Below, piece after piece: positions 1 to 6,527 of a stretch of 6,535 nucleotides of DNA; position 1 is the first letter of the stretch, and every line of letters starts with the position of its first letter. The stretch is taken from contig JAITHS010000314.1 in assembly GCA_031279875.1 (NCBI GenBank), positions 1-6,535 of the forward strand, read 5' to 3'. The DNA comes from Tannerella sp. GTDB taxonomy: Bacteria > Bacteroidota > Bacteroidia > Bacteroidales > Tannerellaceae. The notes beneath the pieces are model-generated. The model did not search any database. It worked only from the letters and a program-made list of their open reading frames with translations, and was not told the DNA's origin. The position numbers were made by a program, and so were the translations under genes.

Positions 1-2
1 CA

Positions 3-143
3 ATGTTAAATATTTACTATGGTGAGGGAAAAATTTTTACCGAAGGAATGACCGATATTGAGCGTATTTTTGACTATTGCGTTCGTAATCTTTTCAAAGA
101 CAAACTTGTTGCACAATCGGTAAGATTATACATATCGGGTTAA
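3..143 (+). CDS. C-terminal fragment of an unrecognised protein (5' end outside window)
   Basis: An open frame enters from the left edge and runs for 46 codons to a TAA at 141-143. The residues read MLNIYYGEGKIFTEGMTD, then a mixed charged and aromatic stretch ending SVRLYISG. The first ATG, at base 3, is probably internal, because the frame is still open at the edge. I see no motif, membrane segment or signal that identifies a family. It is transcribed towards the minus-strand cluster and is separated from the end of the YigZ-family gene by 46 bases. It is called coding because of its sensible amino-acid composition, its clean stop and the convergent layout. Its real length and function cannot be judged from this fragment. 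Confidence 0.55.
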   Translation: MLNIYYGEGKIFTEGMTDIERIFDYCVRNLFKDKLVAQSVRLYISG

Positions 144-189
144 TTTTTTTTTATTGAACCATTTGAGTAATTAATATTGTTTTTCACTA

Positions 190-786
190 TTAACCGACTA
201 AACGCCCGCACGTCATACTAAGGCGTTCGCGCAGGCGGGGCATCAGAGATTGGCGTGTACGGAGTGTTACGGAGCAGGTCGTGTCGTAATTGCGGGTGAT
301 GATTTCGGCTGATTCTTCGCGGACGATTTTTAAGACTTCGTTTAATAATGCGTAATCGAATGATATTGTTATTTCTTCGTCAACGGTTGTGTTGATTATT
401 TCGGCGGCATTAATTGCGGCGGCGGCAGCGGCGCGGTAAGCGGCTATCAAACCGCTTGTGCCGAGTTCGACGCCTCCGAAATAACGCACTACAATTATCA
501 GTATATCAGTCAGTTCGTTGGAGTTGATTTGTCCGAGTATCGGTTTACCGGCAGTAGAAGACGGTTCGCCGTCGTCATTGGCGCGAAATATAAGTCTCTC
601 AACACCAAGCATATACGCCCAGCATATATGACGTGCGTCGAAGAATTTTTTGCGGTATGCAGCGACGTGAATTTTGACTTCCTCCGTCGTCGCGACAGGC
701 AACGCGAAAGCAAGGAAGCGACTGCGTTTGGCGGTGTAAGAGCCTTCCGACAGGGATTTTATTGTTTTAAAGCAATCTTGTGCCAT
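190..786 (-). CDS. yigZ: YigZ/IMPACT (UPF0029) family protein
   Basis: This 198-aa protein matches the YigZ/IMPACT family in length (E. coli YigZ is about 200 aa) and in its signature motifs. Visible in the N-terminal UPF0029 domain are DARH (residues 50-53), NDDGEPSSTAGKPIL (70-84) and RYFGGVELGTSGL (101-113), followed by an alanine-rich helix. Residues from about 138 to 195 form a second small alpha/beta domain of the DUF1949 type. There is no signal peptide, so it should be cytosolic. Eukaryotic IMPACT regulates the kinase GCN2; the role of the bacterial proteins is poorly defined, with ribosome or nucleic-acid binding proposed from structure. The ATG at 784-786 lies 2 bp after the stop of the upstream 74-aa gene, which supports this start and co-translation. 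It is the last gene of the cluster. No GC-rich terminator hairpin is visible between its stop and the convergent gene. The family call is firm, the function is not. Confidence 0.93.
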   Translation of the reverse strand: MAQDCFKTIKSLSEGSYTAKRSRFLAFALPVATTEEVKIHVAAYRKKFFDARHICWAYMLGVERLIFRANDDGEPSSTAGKPILGQINSNELTDILIIVVRYFGGVELGTSGLIAAYRAAAAAAINAAEIINTTVDEEITISFDYALLNEVLKIVREESAEIITRNYDTTCSVTLRTRQSLMPRLRERLSMTCGRLVG

Positions 787-788
787 AA

Positions 789-1013
789 CTAATCAGGTAT
801 GTGCGTTTTCTGCTCTTGTTCGGCACGGAAAGCGCGGAAATCCATCATTATTTGTTCTATTTCTTCGATAAAATAAGGATCTTTGACGACAAATTTAACC
901 ATATCGTAATACTTTTCGATAGCCGGCAGCGCACAGAGATCTTTGCCGCGAAGAAGAAAATACGGCTCATCGTTATCGTTGCACTGTTTAATCATTTGAA
1001 TAGGATTCTTCAT
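789..1013 (-). CDS. Small conserved-looking protein of unknown function (74 aa)
   Basis: A 74-aa soluble, acidic protein without signal peptide or membrane segment. Its N-terminal half contains NDNDEPYFLLRGKDLCALPAIEKYYD (residues about 13-38, quoted here only for its key part EPYFLLRGKD followed by a proline and an aromatic pair). A similar E-P-x-F-x-L-R-x-x-D pattern occurs, as I recall it, in small hypothetical proteins of phages and bacteria. The C-terminal half (about 39-70) looks helical and charged. The gene's ATG overlaps the uvrA TGA as ATGA (1010-1013), and its TAG ends 2 bp before the yigZ ATG. That is the strongest evidence that it is really translated. It could be an accessory factor of either neighbour, or a small binding module. 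No function is assigned. Confidence 0.8.
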   Translation of the reverse strand: MKNPIQMIKQCNDNDEPYFLLRGKDLCALPAIEKYYDMVKFVVKDPYFIEEIEQIMMDFRAFRAEQEQKTHIPD

Positions 1014-3826
1014 ATCAGTTCTTCTTTTAAAAATTTTGCTGTATAACTTTTGCTTTTCGAGGCCACAAGTTGTTCGGGCGTTCCGGTAAAGATGACATTA
1101 CCGCCTCGCCGTCCGCCTTCAAGACCCATATCTATAATATAATCAGACGATTTAATAATATCCATGTTATGTTCGATGATGATTACCGTATTGCCTTTTT
1201 CGACAAGTTTGTTAAGTACGTTGAGCAATACGCGAATATCTTCAAAATGCAGGCCGGTAGTAGGTTCGTCGAGTATGTAAAGCGTTTTACCAGTATCAGG
1301 TCGCGACAGTTCGGTAGCAAGTTTGACCCTCTGGCTTTCACCGCCGGAGAGGGTGTTCGACGGCTGTCCGATTTTGATATATCCTAATCCGACTTCCTGT
1401 AACACCTTTACTCGGTCAAGGATATAAGGTACGTTTTCAAAAAACTCTACCGCCATGTTGATAGTCATGTCAAGAATGTCGGCGATAGATTTGCCGCGAT
1501 AACGCACTTCGAGCGTTTCGTGGTTGTAGCGTTTGCCGTTGCACTCTTCGCACGGCACATAAACGTCGGGCAGGAAATTCATCTCTATTTTATTGTAGCC
1601 GTTACCATGGCAACTTTCGCAGCGACCGCCGGCAACGTTAAACGAAAACCGCCCCGGTTTATAGCCTCTCACCCGCGCTTCGGGCAGCCCTACAAAAAGG
1701 TTGCGTATGTCGGCAAACAATCCTGTATATGTAGCGGGATTACTGCGTGGCGAGCGTCCTATCGGCGATTGGTCAACGCTCACAACTTTGTCGATATTTC
1801 CGATGCCGTCGATAGATTTGTAAGGTAGCGGCTCTGCGATGGCGCGATAGAAATGCTTACTCAAAATGGGTTGCAGAGTGCCGTTTATGAGCGACGATTT
1901 GCCGCTTCCCGACACGCCGGTAATACAAATCATCATCCCCAGCGGGAAAGCGACGTCTATCTTTTTAAGATTATTGCCCGAACAGCCTTTGAGCTTCAAA
2001 ACCATACCGTTACCCTTACGGCGTAGAGGCGGTATTTCGATAGTTTTTATGCCGTTGAGATAGTCCGACGTCAGAGTTTCAACTTTAAGCATATCTTGGG
2101 GAACTCCTGCAAATACTACTTCGCCGCCGAGACGTCCTGCTTTTGGTCCCATATCTATCACATAATCGGCATTTAGCATCGTTTCCTTGTCGTGTTCTAC
2201 AACGATAACGGTATTTCCGGTATCGCGCAGTTCTTTGAGGGAGTAGATAAGTCTCACATTATCACGCTGATGAAGTCCGATGCTCGGTTCGTCGAGGATA
2301 TACAGCACATTGACTAACCGGCTGCCGATTTGTGTAGCGAGGCGTATTCGCTGGCTTTCGCCGCCCGACAGCGACGCCGAAGAGCGGTTAAGCGACAGAT
2401 ATTCAAGCCCTACGTCAATCAGGAATTTTGTCCGTGTGCGGATTTCTTTAAGTATTTCTACCGCGATGGCTTTCTGTTGTGCCGACATTGTTTGGTCGAT
2501 AGTCATCATCCGTTCGTAGAAAACCGATATGTCCATATCCGCCATTTCTGCAATATTCAAGCCGCCGATACGATAGCTCAACGCTTCCCGATTAAGTTTC
2601 AGTCCGTTACAGTCGGGGCATTTCGACTTGGTAGCATAATCGTTTGACGACCTGCGTGGTTTATCTTCATCATCCGTTTCGGTCATAAGATTTCGGGCAA
2701 TGCCGTCATAAGATAACGTTCTCGACCACGTTTCCATTTTCGGCAGTTCGTCGGTACCGTAAAGAATTTCTTCGAGGCAGTCTTCCGACAGATTTTTGAT
2801 AGGTGTACGAAGCGTGGCGCCGTGATTTTTACAAATAGCCTCAATTTGAGTCCATAGAAACGAATCGAAGTATCTTCCGAGAGGGGCTATACCGCCTTCT
2901 TCCAAGCATTTCGACGGGTTAGGGACAACCTTGCTCATATCGAGTTGGTATCTCACACCTACGCCTTTACATTTGGGACAGGCGCCGTGCATGGAGTTGA
3001 ACGAGAAGTTATGCGGCGCAGGGTCGCTGTAAGACAGCCCTGTAACGGGACACATCAACCGGCGACTGTAATAGCGTATCTCGTTGTTGTCGGCGTCGAG
3101 CAGCATGATCAGACCGTCGCCCTGTTTCATCGCTATCCTCACGCTGTCGCGCAGGCGGTCTCGGTCGGACGACGAGACTATCATCTTGTCAACAACTACT
3201 TCAATGCTGTGCATCTTATAGCGGTCAAGTTTCATGCCCGACTTTATTTCCTGTATCTCGCCGTCAACGCGCACGTTGATATAGCCTTTTTTGCGTATCT
3301 GTTCAAACAGTTCGCGATAATGTCCTTTGCGGTTGCGCACTGCCGGAGCGAGGATATATGTTTTGCGTTTTTTATAATTGTCGAGAATGAGTTCGAGTAT
3401 CTGCTCTTCGGTATATTTAACCATCTTTTTGCCGCTCAAATAAGAGTATGCTTCTCCGGCACGGGCATAGAGAAGTCGCAGAAAATCATATATTTCAGTA
3501 GTAGTTCCTACTGTTGAGCGGGGATTGCGGTTGGTAGTCTTCTGTTCGATTGAGATAACGGGGCTTAAACCGCTGATTTTGTCAACATCGGGGCGTTCGA
3601 TGTTACCGAGAAAATTACGCGCATAAGCCGAAAACGTTTCGATATAACGCCGTTGCCCTTCGGCATAAAGAGTGTCGAAAGCGAGCGACGATTTGCCGCT
3701 GCCGCTTAATCCGGTGATAACCGTCAGTTTGTTGCGCGGAATAACAACATTAATGTTTTTGAGGTTATGCACGCGGGCGCCTTCAATGTCTATGATACCT
3801 TTTTCTACTTGTTTGTCGTTTACCAT
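1010..3826 (-). CDS. uvrA: UvrA, excision nuclease ATPase subunit A
   Basis: A 938-aa protein, almost the same length as E. coli UvrA (940 aa). UvrA dimers scan DNA in the cytosol, recognise helix-distorting lesions and load UvrB for nucleotide excision repair. Two ABC ATPase modules are complete: Walker [10 protein letters not shown] at 39-47 and [10 protein letters not shown] at about 637-646; signature LSGGESQR at 486-493 and 826-833; Walker B with ILDEP at 510-514 and 851-855. The second zinc site is intact (Cys736, Cys739, Cys759, Cys762). The first zinc site has Cys259, Cys283 and Cys286, but Thr262 replaces the expected second cysteine (CPVTG). The UvrB-binding region lies between the first Walker A and that zinc site. 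The ATG at 3824-3826 overlaps the end of the upstream transglycosylase gene by 7 bp, so expression is probably by coupled translation. I see no SOS-type operator within the cluster. Confidence 0.98.
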   Translation of the reverse strand: MVNDKQVEKGIIDIEGARVHNLKNINVVIPRNKLTVITGLSGSGKSSLAFDTLYAEGQRRYIETFSAYARNFLGNIERPDVDKISGLSPVISIEQKTTNRNPRSTVGTTTEIYDFLRLLYARAGEAYSYLSGKKMVKYTEEQILELILDNYKKRKTYILAPAVRNRKGHYRELFEQIRKKGYINVRVDGEIQEIKSGMKLDRYKMHSIEVVVDKMIVSSSDRDRLRDSVRIAMKQGDGLIMLLDADNNEIRYYSRRLMCPVTGLSYSDPAPHNFSFNSMHGACPKCKGVGVRYQLDMSKVVPNPSKCLEEGGIAPLGRYFDSFLWTQIEAICKNHGATLRTPIKNLSEDCLEEILYGTDELPKMETWSRTLSYDGIARNLMTETDDEDKPRRSSNDYATKSKCPDCNGLKLNREALSYRIGGLNIAEMADMDISVFYERMMTIDQTMSAQQKAIAVEILKEIRTRTKFLIDVGLEYLSLNRSSASLSGGESQRIRLATQIGSRLVNVLYILDEPSIGLHQRDNVRLIYSLKELRDTGNTVIVVEHDKETMLNADYVIDMGPKAGRLGGEVVFAGVPQDMLKVETLTSDYLNGIKTIEIPPLRRKGNGMVLKLKGCSGNNLKKIDVAFPLGMMICITGVSGSGKSSLINGTLQPILSKHFYRAIAEPLPYKSIDGIGNIDKVVSVDQSPIGRSPRSNPATYTGLFADIRNLFVGLPEARVRGYKPGRFSFNVAGGRCESCHGNGYNKIEMNFLPDVYVPCEECNGKRYNHETLEVRYRGKSIADILDMTINMAVEFFENVPYILDRVKVLQEVGLGYIKIGQPSNTLSGGESQRVKLATELSRPDTGKTLYILDEPTTGLHFEDIRVLLNVLNKLVEKGNTVIIIEHNMDIIKSSDYIIDMGLEGGRRGGNVIFTGTPEQLVASKSKSYTAKFLKEELI

Positions 3827-4779
3827 GATTGCTGATTAATGACCCAGTCCGGATTATGGACATAACTGTTTGGTTTGTTGTAATATAGACTGTTTTTTTT
3901 CGGTATAAGAACGGTAAATTTCTTGCCGCCGGTTATTAATTTGCTGTCTTTGAGCCACATATTACAGAATTTGAGGTCGAAATATGTGATGCCGTGATGG
4001 TGAGCAAAGCCCGGCAAGTCGGCTATATCGCTGTCAACCGTTACTTCATCGCAGTCTAACGGTGCGTAGAGGTCGGCCGCTTTAAACTTAAAACCGTATT
4101 TAAGAGGATTTTCGAAGATTAGTTTTGCGGCAAACATACGGTATGGGTAGCGTGTTGTTTCTTCTACGAAATACATGTCGAAGACCGATTCTTCGCCTTG
4201 CAGGGCTTTTTGTTCGTTCATCCGCCCCATGCCGGAGTTGTATGACACCGCCACAGTGAGCCAGTCGCCGTATTTGGTGTATGCTTCGCGTAAATATTTG
4301 CATGCCGCTTCTGTTGAACGCACCACATTGCGCCGCTCATCAACGGTAGCCGTTATTGTAAGACCGTAACTACGGCCTGTGCTTTCCAATAATTGCCACA
4401 TTCCCACTGCTTTTGCGGGCGATACTATCTTGGGGTCGAGGGTGCTTTCTATCGTCGCTAAATATTTGAAATCATCAGGAATGCCGTGCGATTTCAGTAT
4501 CGGCTCTATGACCGGAAACCAACGATTGGCTCGTTTGAAAGCAAGCATCGTCATGGAGTGCTGATAAGTCATTGACGTCAGTTCGCGGTCTATGCCTTCG
4601 CGCATGTTGTAACGGCGAAAGTCGTATTCTTTGCCGAAAAATGTTATCGTCGGCGGTATCTCCGGCGAGACGGCATACGGCGATATTTCCGGTCGCTCCC
4701 TCTCAACTACCGTCGAATCTCTGTAGCCTGTTATCGTACAGGCACTTGCTATTATTAAAATAATTAAATAATTCTTCAT
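3820..4779 (-). CDS. Lytic transglycosylase (SLT, MltD-like), probably periplasmic lipoprotein
   Basis: A 319-aa exported enzyme expected to cleave the MurNAc-GlcNAc bond of peptidoglycan, forming 1,6-anhydro-MurNAc ends. A hydrophobic leader (residues 4-13) ends in ASAC, so Cys14 may be lipidated; the -3 residue is Ala rather than the usual Leu, and signal peptidase I cleavage is possible instead. The SLT domain covers about 85-215. The likely catalytic glutamate is Glu111 in ATIES, followed by [12 protein letters not shown] (120-131), STGRSYGL (133-140) and the SYNSG motif (179-183). Residues about 246-293 resemble one degenerate LysM fold, ending KKFTVLIP, which would be a cell-wall anchor. 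The gene starts 6 bp after the stop of the surface-protein gene and overlaps uvrA by 7 bp. MltD-type enzymes of other phyla often have several clear LysM repeats; here only one weak copy is seen. The exact subfamily name is not assigned. Confidence 0.93.
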   Translation of the reverse strand: MKNYLIILIIASACTITGYRDSTVVERERPEISPYAVSPEIPPTITFFGKEYDFRRYNMREGIDRELTSMTYQHSMTMLAFKRANRWFPVIEPILKSHGIPDDFKYLATIESTLDPKIVSPAKAVGMWQLLESTGRSYGLTITATVDERRNVVRSTEAACKYLREAYTKYGDWLTVAVSYNSGMGRMNEQKALQGEESVFDMYFVEETTRYPYRMFAAKLIFENPLKYGFKFKAADLYAPLDCDEVTVDSDIADLPGFAHHHGITYFDLKFCNMWLKDSKLITGGKKFTVLIPKKNSLYYNKPNSYVHNPDWVINQQSW

Positions 4780-4785
4780 ATCTTT

Positions 4786-6126
4786 TTAAAATTCTTCATT
4801 ATTTGCCGGTCTTTCGGGTTCTTTACCTGCTGTGCGAAATACGTTGACATCGCCCTTGCGGACATGTTTTTTGCCGTCCGTGCCGGTGTACTCTATCAGA
4901 TAATAATACGCTCCGGCAGGTACGTAACGACCGCGATATTTGCCGTCCCACCCTTGCGCAGGGTCTGTCCATGAAAACAGTTCGTTGCCCCAGCGGTTGT
5001 ATATCCATCCCCGAAATTTGACTATCGACTTGTATTTGACCCTGAAAATATCATTAATGCCGACTGTTACTCCGGGCGAAAATGCGTTGGGGATAACCAT
5101 CTCCGTTTCGGTGATATCGATAGTAAAACTGTGTTCGTCGCTTGAACATGAACCGGAACGGTCGCTGACATGAAGTTTTGCTATAAAAGTTCCGGCGCGG
5201 TTGAAGGTGTATTCTACTTCTGCCTGCGAGAAATCGATGATAGGCTTGTCGGGTTCATCGGCGTTGAATATTTTCCAGTTAAAAAGCGATGCTACCGGAG
5301 TGTTGGCAATGGCTCTGAATGCTATCACGGCAGGCGCCGACAACGCATCGCCACCGCCTTGCACATTAGTCGTTCCCGCCGAAACAACAATCGTATCGGC
5401 ATGAACTTCAATGGCTTTGGCTTCATAAAAGGGGATTGTCAAAATTTTTTCAACGCCGAAATGACGCGCAAACAAATCGCCTTGCAGCTTTATCTCCGTA
5501 TCCTGCAACGGTAGCGTCGAATATGACCTGTTGAAAGGGTCGCCGGCAAATGTCTCGGTATGCGTTTCGGTGATAAAACTTTTACGTTCTCCGTCCCATT
5601 TTACCGTAGGATATGACACTTCAAACTCTCGCGCTATCTTTATCGCCGCTCCTCCGGGAGTATAATACTCAATATCAGGCATATAATATTCTCCTTTAAA
5701 TCTGACGGCTACACATGGGTCAACTTCGGGGTCAACTTCAAGTAACGACATTTTAAACTCATACTTTCCGTAATCAACAATCCAAGCGTAATATCTCATC
5801 GGCCCGTTTTCGTCAACATAATAGCCGCAACCGTCTTCAACATCGGTTATATATGACGTCGTACCGTTTTGCGTCGAAGCGACAGGTTCGGGATTAAATT
5901 CATCAACAGCCGTGCGATAGCGATACCATTTATGAGATGTCGAGGTCGATGTATAACTGATGCGAACATTTTCCATGCCGTAAACCATGAACACTTTGAT
6001 ACGATAGTTAGCGTTTTCGACGGCAGTCAAAGCCTCGCCAACGCCTCCCGTAACGGTGTATTGCTGCCCCCAAATATGGCTCACAGCAAGCGTAACAGCA
6101 AAAATCACAAACAATCTTCTAATCAT
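4786..6126 (-). CDS. Secreted protein with PKD-like and gliding-motility/CHU_C C-terminal domain (T9SS cargo)
   Basis: The frame is open from 6210, but the start is placed at the ATG at 6124-6126. From there the protein begins with a typical signal peptide (MIRRLFVIFAVTLAVSHIWG, cut near residue 20), and a -7 promoter element lies about 20 bases upstream. The mature protein is about 426 aa. Residues about 21-260 form a tyrosine-rich, beta-strand-like region that I do not recognise by name. About 264-343 resembles a PKD domain (FNWKIF, YTFNRAGTF, LHVSDRSG). Residues 344 to about 434 match the CHU_C/gliding-motility C-terminal family: NAFSP (347-351), GINDIFRV, NRWGNELF (377-384), GWDG (392-395), VPAGAYYYLI. 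That domain acts as a type B sorting signal for the type IX secretion system, so the protein is probably moved across the outer membrane to the surface. It is the first gene of the cluster. Its ligand or activity is unknown. Confidence 0.9.
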   Translation of the reverse strand: MIRRLFVIFAVTLAVSHIWGQQYTVTGGVGEALTAVENANYRIKVFMVYGMENVRISYTSTSTSHKWYRYRTAVDEFNPEPVASTQNGTTSYITDVEDGCGYYVDENGPMRYYAWIVDYGKYEFKMSLLEVDPEVDPCVAVRFKGEYYMPDIEYYTPGGAAIKIAREFEVSYPTVKWDGERKSFITETHTETFAGDPFNRSYSTLPLQDTEIKLQGDLFARHFGVEKILTIPFYEAKAIEVHADTIVVSAGTTNVQGGGDALSAPAVIAFRAIANTPVASLFNWKIFNADEPDKPIIDFSQAEVEYTFNRAGTFIAKLHVSDRSGSCSSDEHSFTIDITETEMVIPNAFSPGVTVGINDIFRVKYKSIVKFRGWIYNRWGNELFSWTDPAQGWDGKYRGRYVPAGAYYYLIEYTGTDGKKHVRKGDVNVFRTAGKEPERPANNEEF

Positions 6127-6146
6127 TTCTTTCGGTTTAAAGGGCG

Positions 6147-6154
6147 CAAATATA
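6147..6154 (-). promoter_or_regulatory. Candidate Bacteroidota -7 promoter element (TATATTTG)
   Basis: On the minus strand this reads TATATTTG, matching the Bacteroidota sigma-ABfr -7 consensus TAnnTTTG. It lies about 20 bases upstream of the chosen ATG of the surface-protein gene, which would give a very short A-rich leader ending CCGAAAGAA before the ATG. A TTTTTG stretch lies further upstream, but only about 12 bases from the -7 element, closer than the usual -33 spacing, so the -33 half is not convincing. If real, it is the promoter of the whole five-gene cluster. Confidence 0.5.
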
Positions 6155-6188
6155 ACATAATAACGGCAAAAATCATAAATTTTTATGC

Positions 6189-6207
6189 CGAAAAAAGATT
6201 TTTTTCG
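6189..6207. repeat. Short A/T inverted repeat (CG-A6 / T7-CG)
   Basis: The bases read CG, six A, GA, seven T, CG, giving a weak 8-bp A/T-rich hairpin closed by CG pairs, followed by a further run of eight A on the plus strand. It lies between the candidate promoter and the repeat block. Read on the minus strand, the eight-A run is a T-run that precedes the hairpin, so it does not have intrinsic-terminator order there. On the plus strand no T-run follows the hairpin. It may be a bent A-tract or simple sequence, and terminator function is not supported. Confidence 0.35.
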
Positions 6208-6225
6208 CAAAAAAAAGGTATCTTA

Positions 6226-6255
6226 CAGGATTGCAGGAGAGGCAGGATTTACAGG
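6226..6255. repeat. Short tandem repeat with CAGG core, period 8-9
   Basis: The tetramer CAGG recurs at 6226, 6234, 6243 and 6252, three times followed by A, with spacings of 8, 9 and 9 bases. The reverse complement reads as copies of TCCTG spaced by short A/T-rich linkers. Similar ATCCTG-type intergenic repeats are familiar from several bacterial phyla, but I cannot assign this one to a named family. No coding role is seen. Confidence 0.5.
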
Positions 6256-6291
6256 TTTTTCTCCGGATACCACCAAACAATAGGTAATGAC

Positions 6292-6345
6292 GGTACCCAA
6301 AACCCTTGCAGTGGTTTTAACCCCTGCAAGCGGTTTGGAGCTTAC
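6292..6345. repeat. Hairpin direct repeat, copy 1
   Basis: First of two related copies. It starts with GGTACC (6292-6297 by alignment), continues into a palindrome at 6300-6336, and ends GGAGCTTAC. The palindrome pairs AAACC with GGTTT, CTTGCAG (6305-6311) with CTGCAAG (6324-6330), and GGTT (6313-6316) with AACC (6319-6322), interrupted only by a T/C mismatch and one unpaired C. Folded as RNA or single-stranded DNA this gives about 15 bp. An 8-bp inverted repeat, AATGACGG (6286-6293) and CCGTCATT (6348-6355), encloses the whole copy. It most resembles a REP-like palindromic unit. Confidence 0.75.
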
Positions 6346-6355
6346 GTCCGTCATT

Positions 6356-6414
6356 GGTACCTGCCCAAACCCTTGCAGCGGTTTTAGAACCCTGCAAGCG
6401 GTTTTCGGTGCTAC
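6356..6414. repeat. Hairpin direct repeat, copy 2
   Basis: Second copy, offset 64 bases from the first at GGTACC (6356-6361), with a 4-base insertion before the palindrome at 6367-6404. Its stem pairs AAACC with GGTTT, CTTGCAG (6372-6378) with CTGCAAG (6392-6398), and GGTT (6380-6383) with AACC (6388-6391) around a TTAG loop. That is 16 pairs with a single unpaired C on each side. It ends GGTGCTAC, matching GGAGCTTAC in copy 1. The loop differs from copy 1 while the pairing is kept, which suggests that structure, not exact sequence, is what is preserved. Confidence 0.75.
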
Positions 6415-6432
6415 ACCACTTACAGCGGGCGC

Positions 6433-6457
6433 AATCAAGTGTCGTCCCATGCGGGAC
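6433..6457. repeat. 25-bp direct repeat with GTCCC/GGGAC hairpin, copy 1
   Basis: This 25-base unit recurs exactly 70 bases later with a single difference (C6436 against A6506). Its right half, GTCCCATGCGGGAC (6444-6457), is a perfect 5-bp inverted repeat around the loop ATGC. On the minus strand it reads GTCCCGCATGGGACGACACTT. It is identified purely by internal repetition, and no named family is claimed. Confidence 0.75.
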
Positions 6458-6479
6458 TATTGTTGATATGACTCTTCTC

Positions 6480-6501
6480 ACCGGAGACTAAAGTCGCCGG
6501 T
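6480..6501. repeat. ACCGG inverted repeat between the two 25-bp repeats
   Basis: ACCGGAGACT (6480-6489) and AGTCGCCGGT (6492-6501) are reverse complements except for one A/G mismatch, around the central AA. The hairpin sits near the right end of the 45-base spacer that separates the two 25-bp repeats, and its sequence is unrelated to theirs. No T-run follows on either strand, so it is not a typical terminator. Confidence 0.7.
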
Positions 6502-6502
6502 T

Positions 6503-6527
6503 AATAAAGTGTCGTCCCATGCGGGAC
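6503..6527. repeat. 25-bp direct repeat with GTCCC/GGGAC hairpin, copy 2
   Basis: Second copy of the 25-base unit, 24 of 25 bases identical to the first. The flanking bases extend its stem to 7 bp: TCGTCCC (6512-6518), ATGC loop, GGGACGA (6523-6529). It lies 8 bases from the window edge, so the array may continue to the right. Confidence 0.75.

Noticed and set aside
144..189. Intrinsic terminator between the convergent genes
   Set aside because: A run of nine T follows the first gene's stop, but no GC-rich stem precedes it, and nothing hairpin-like follows the YigZ-family gene on the other strand.
2945..3517. 190-codon plus-strand open frame antisense to uvrA
   Set aside because: It lies wholly inside the well-supported uvrA coding sequence, has no recognisable motif and reads as an antisense shadow.
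6127..6210. N-terminal extension of the surface protein from an upstream ATG at 6208-6210
   Set aside because: The extension would put 28 mostly aromatic and basic residues in front of a clear signal peptide and would place the -7 promoter element inside the gene. The ATG at 6124-6126 fits better.
6189..6216. Rho-independent terminator in front of the operon
   Set aside because: The stem is almost all A/T and no T-run follows it in the direction of either strand's transcription.
5869..6387. 172-codon plus-strand open frame across the surface-protein start and the intergenic region
   Set aside because: It overlaps the signal-peptide end of the surface-protein gene antisense and then runs into repeats. 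There is no motif or start context.
6223..6450. 75-codon minus-strand open frame beginning MGRHLIAP
   Set aside because: It runs through both hairpin repeats and the CAGG repeat, and its start ATG lies in the GTCCC hairpin loop. The translated repeats explain its composition, and there is no start signal or family resemblance.
6433..6527. CRISPR array
   Set aside because: There are only two repeat copies, the 45-base spacer itself contains a hairpin, and no cas gene is in the window. A REP-like repeat explains it better, although the right edge is cut.
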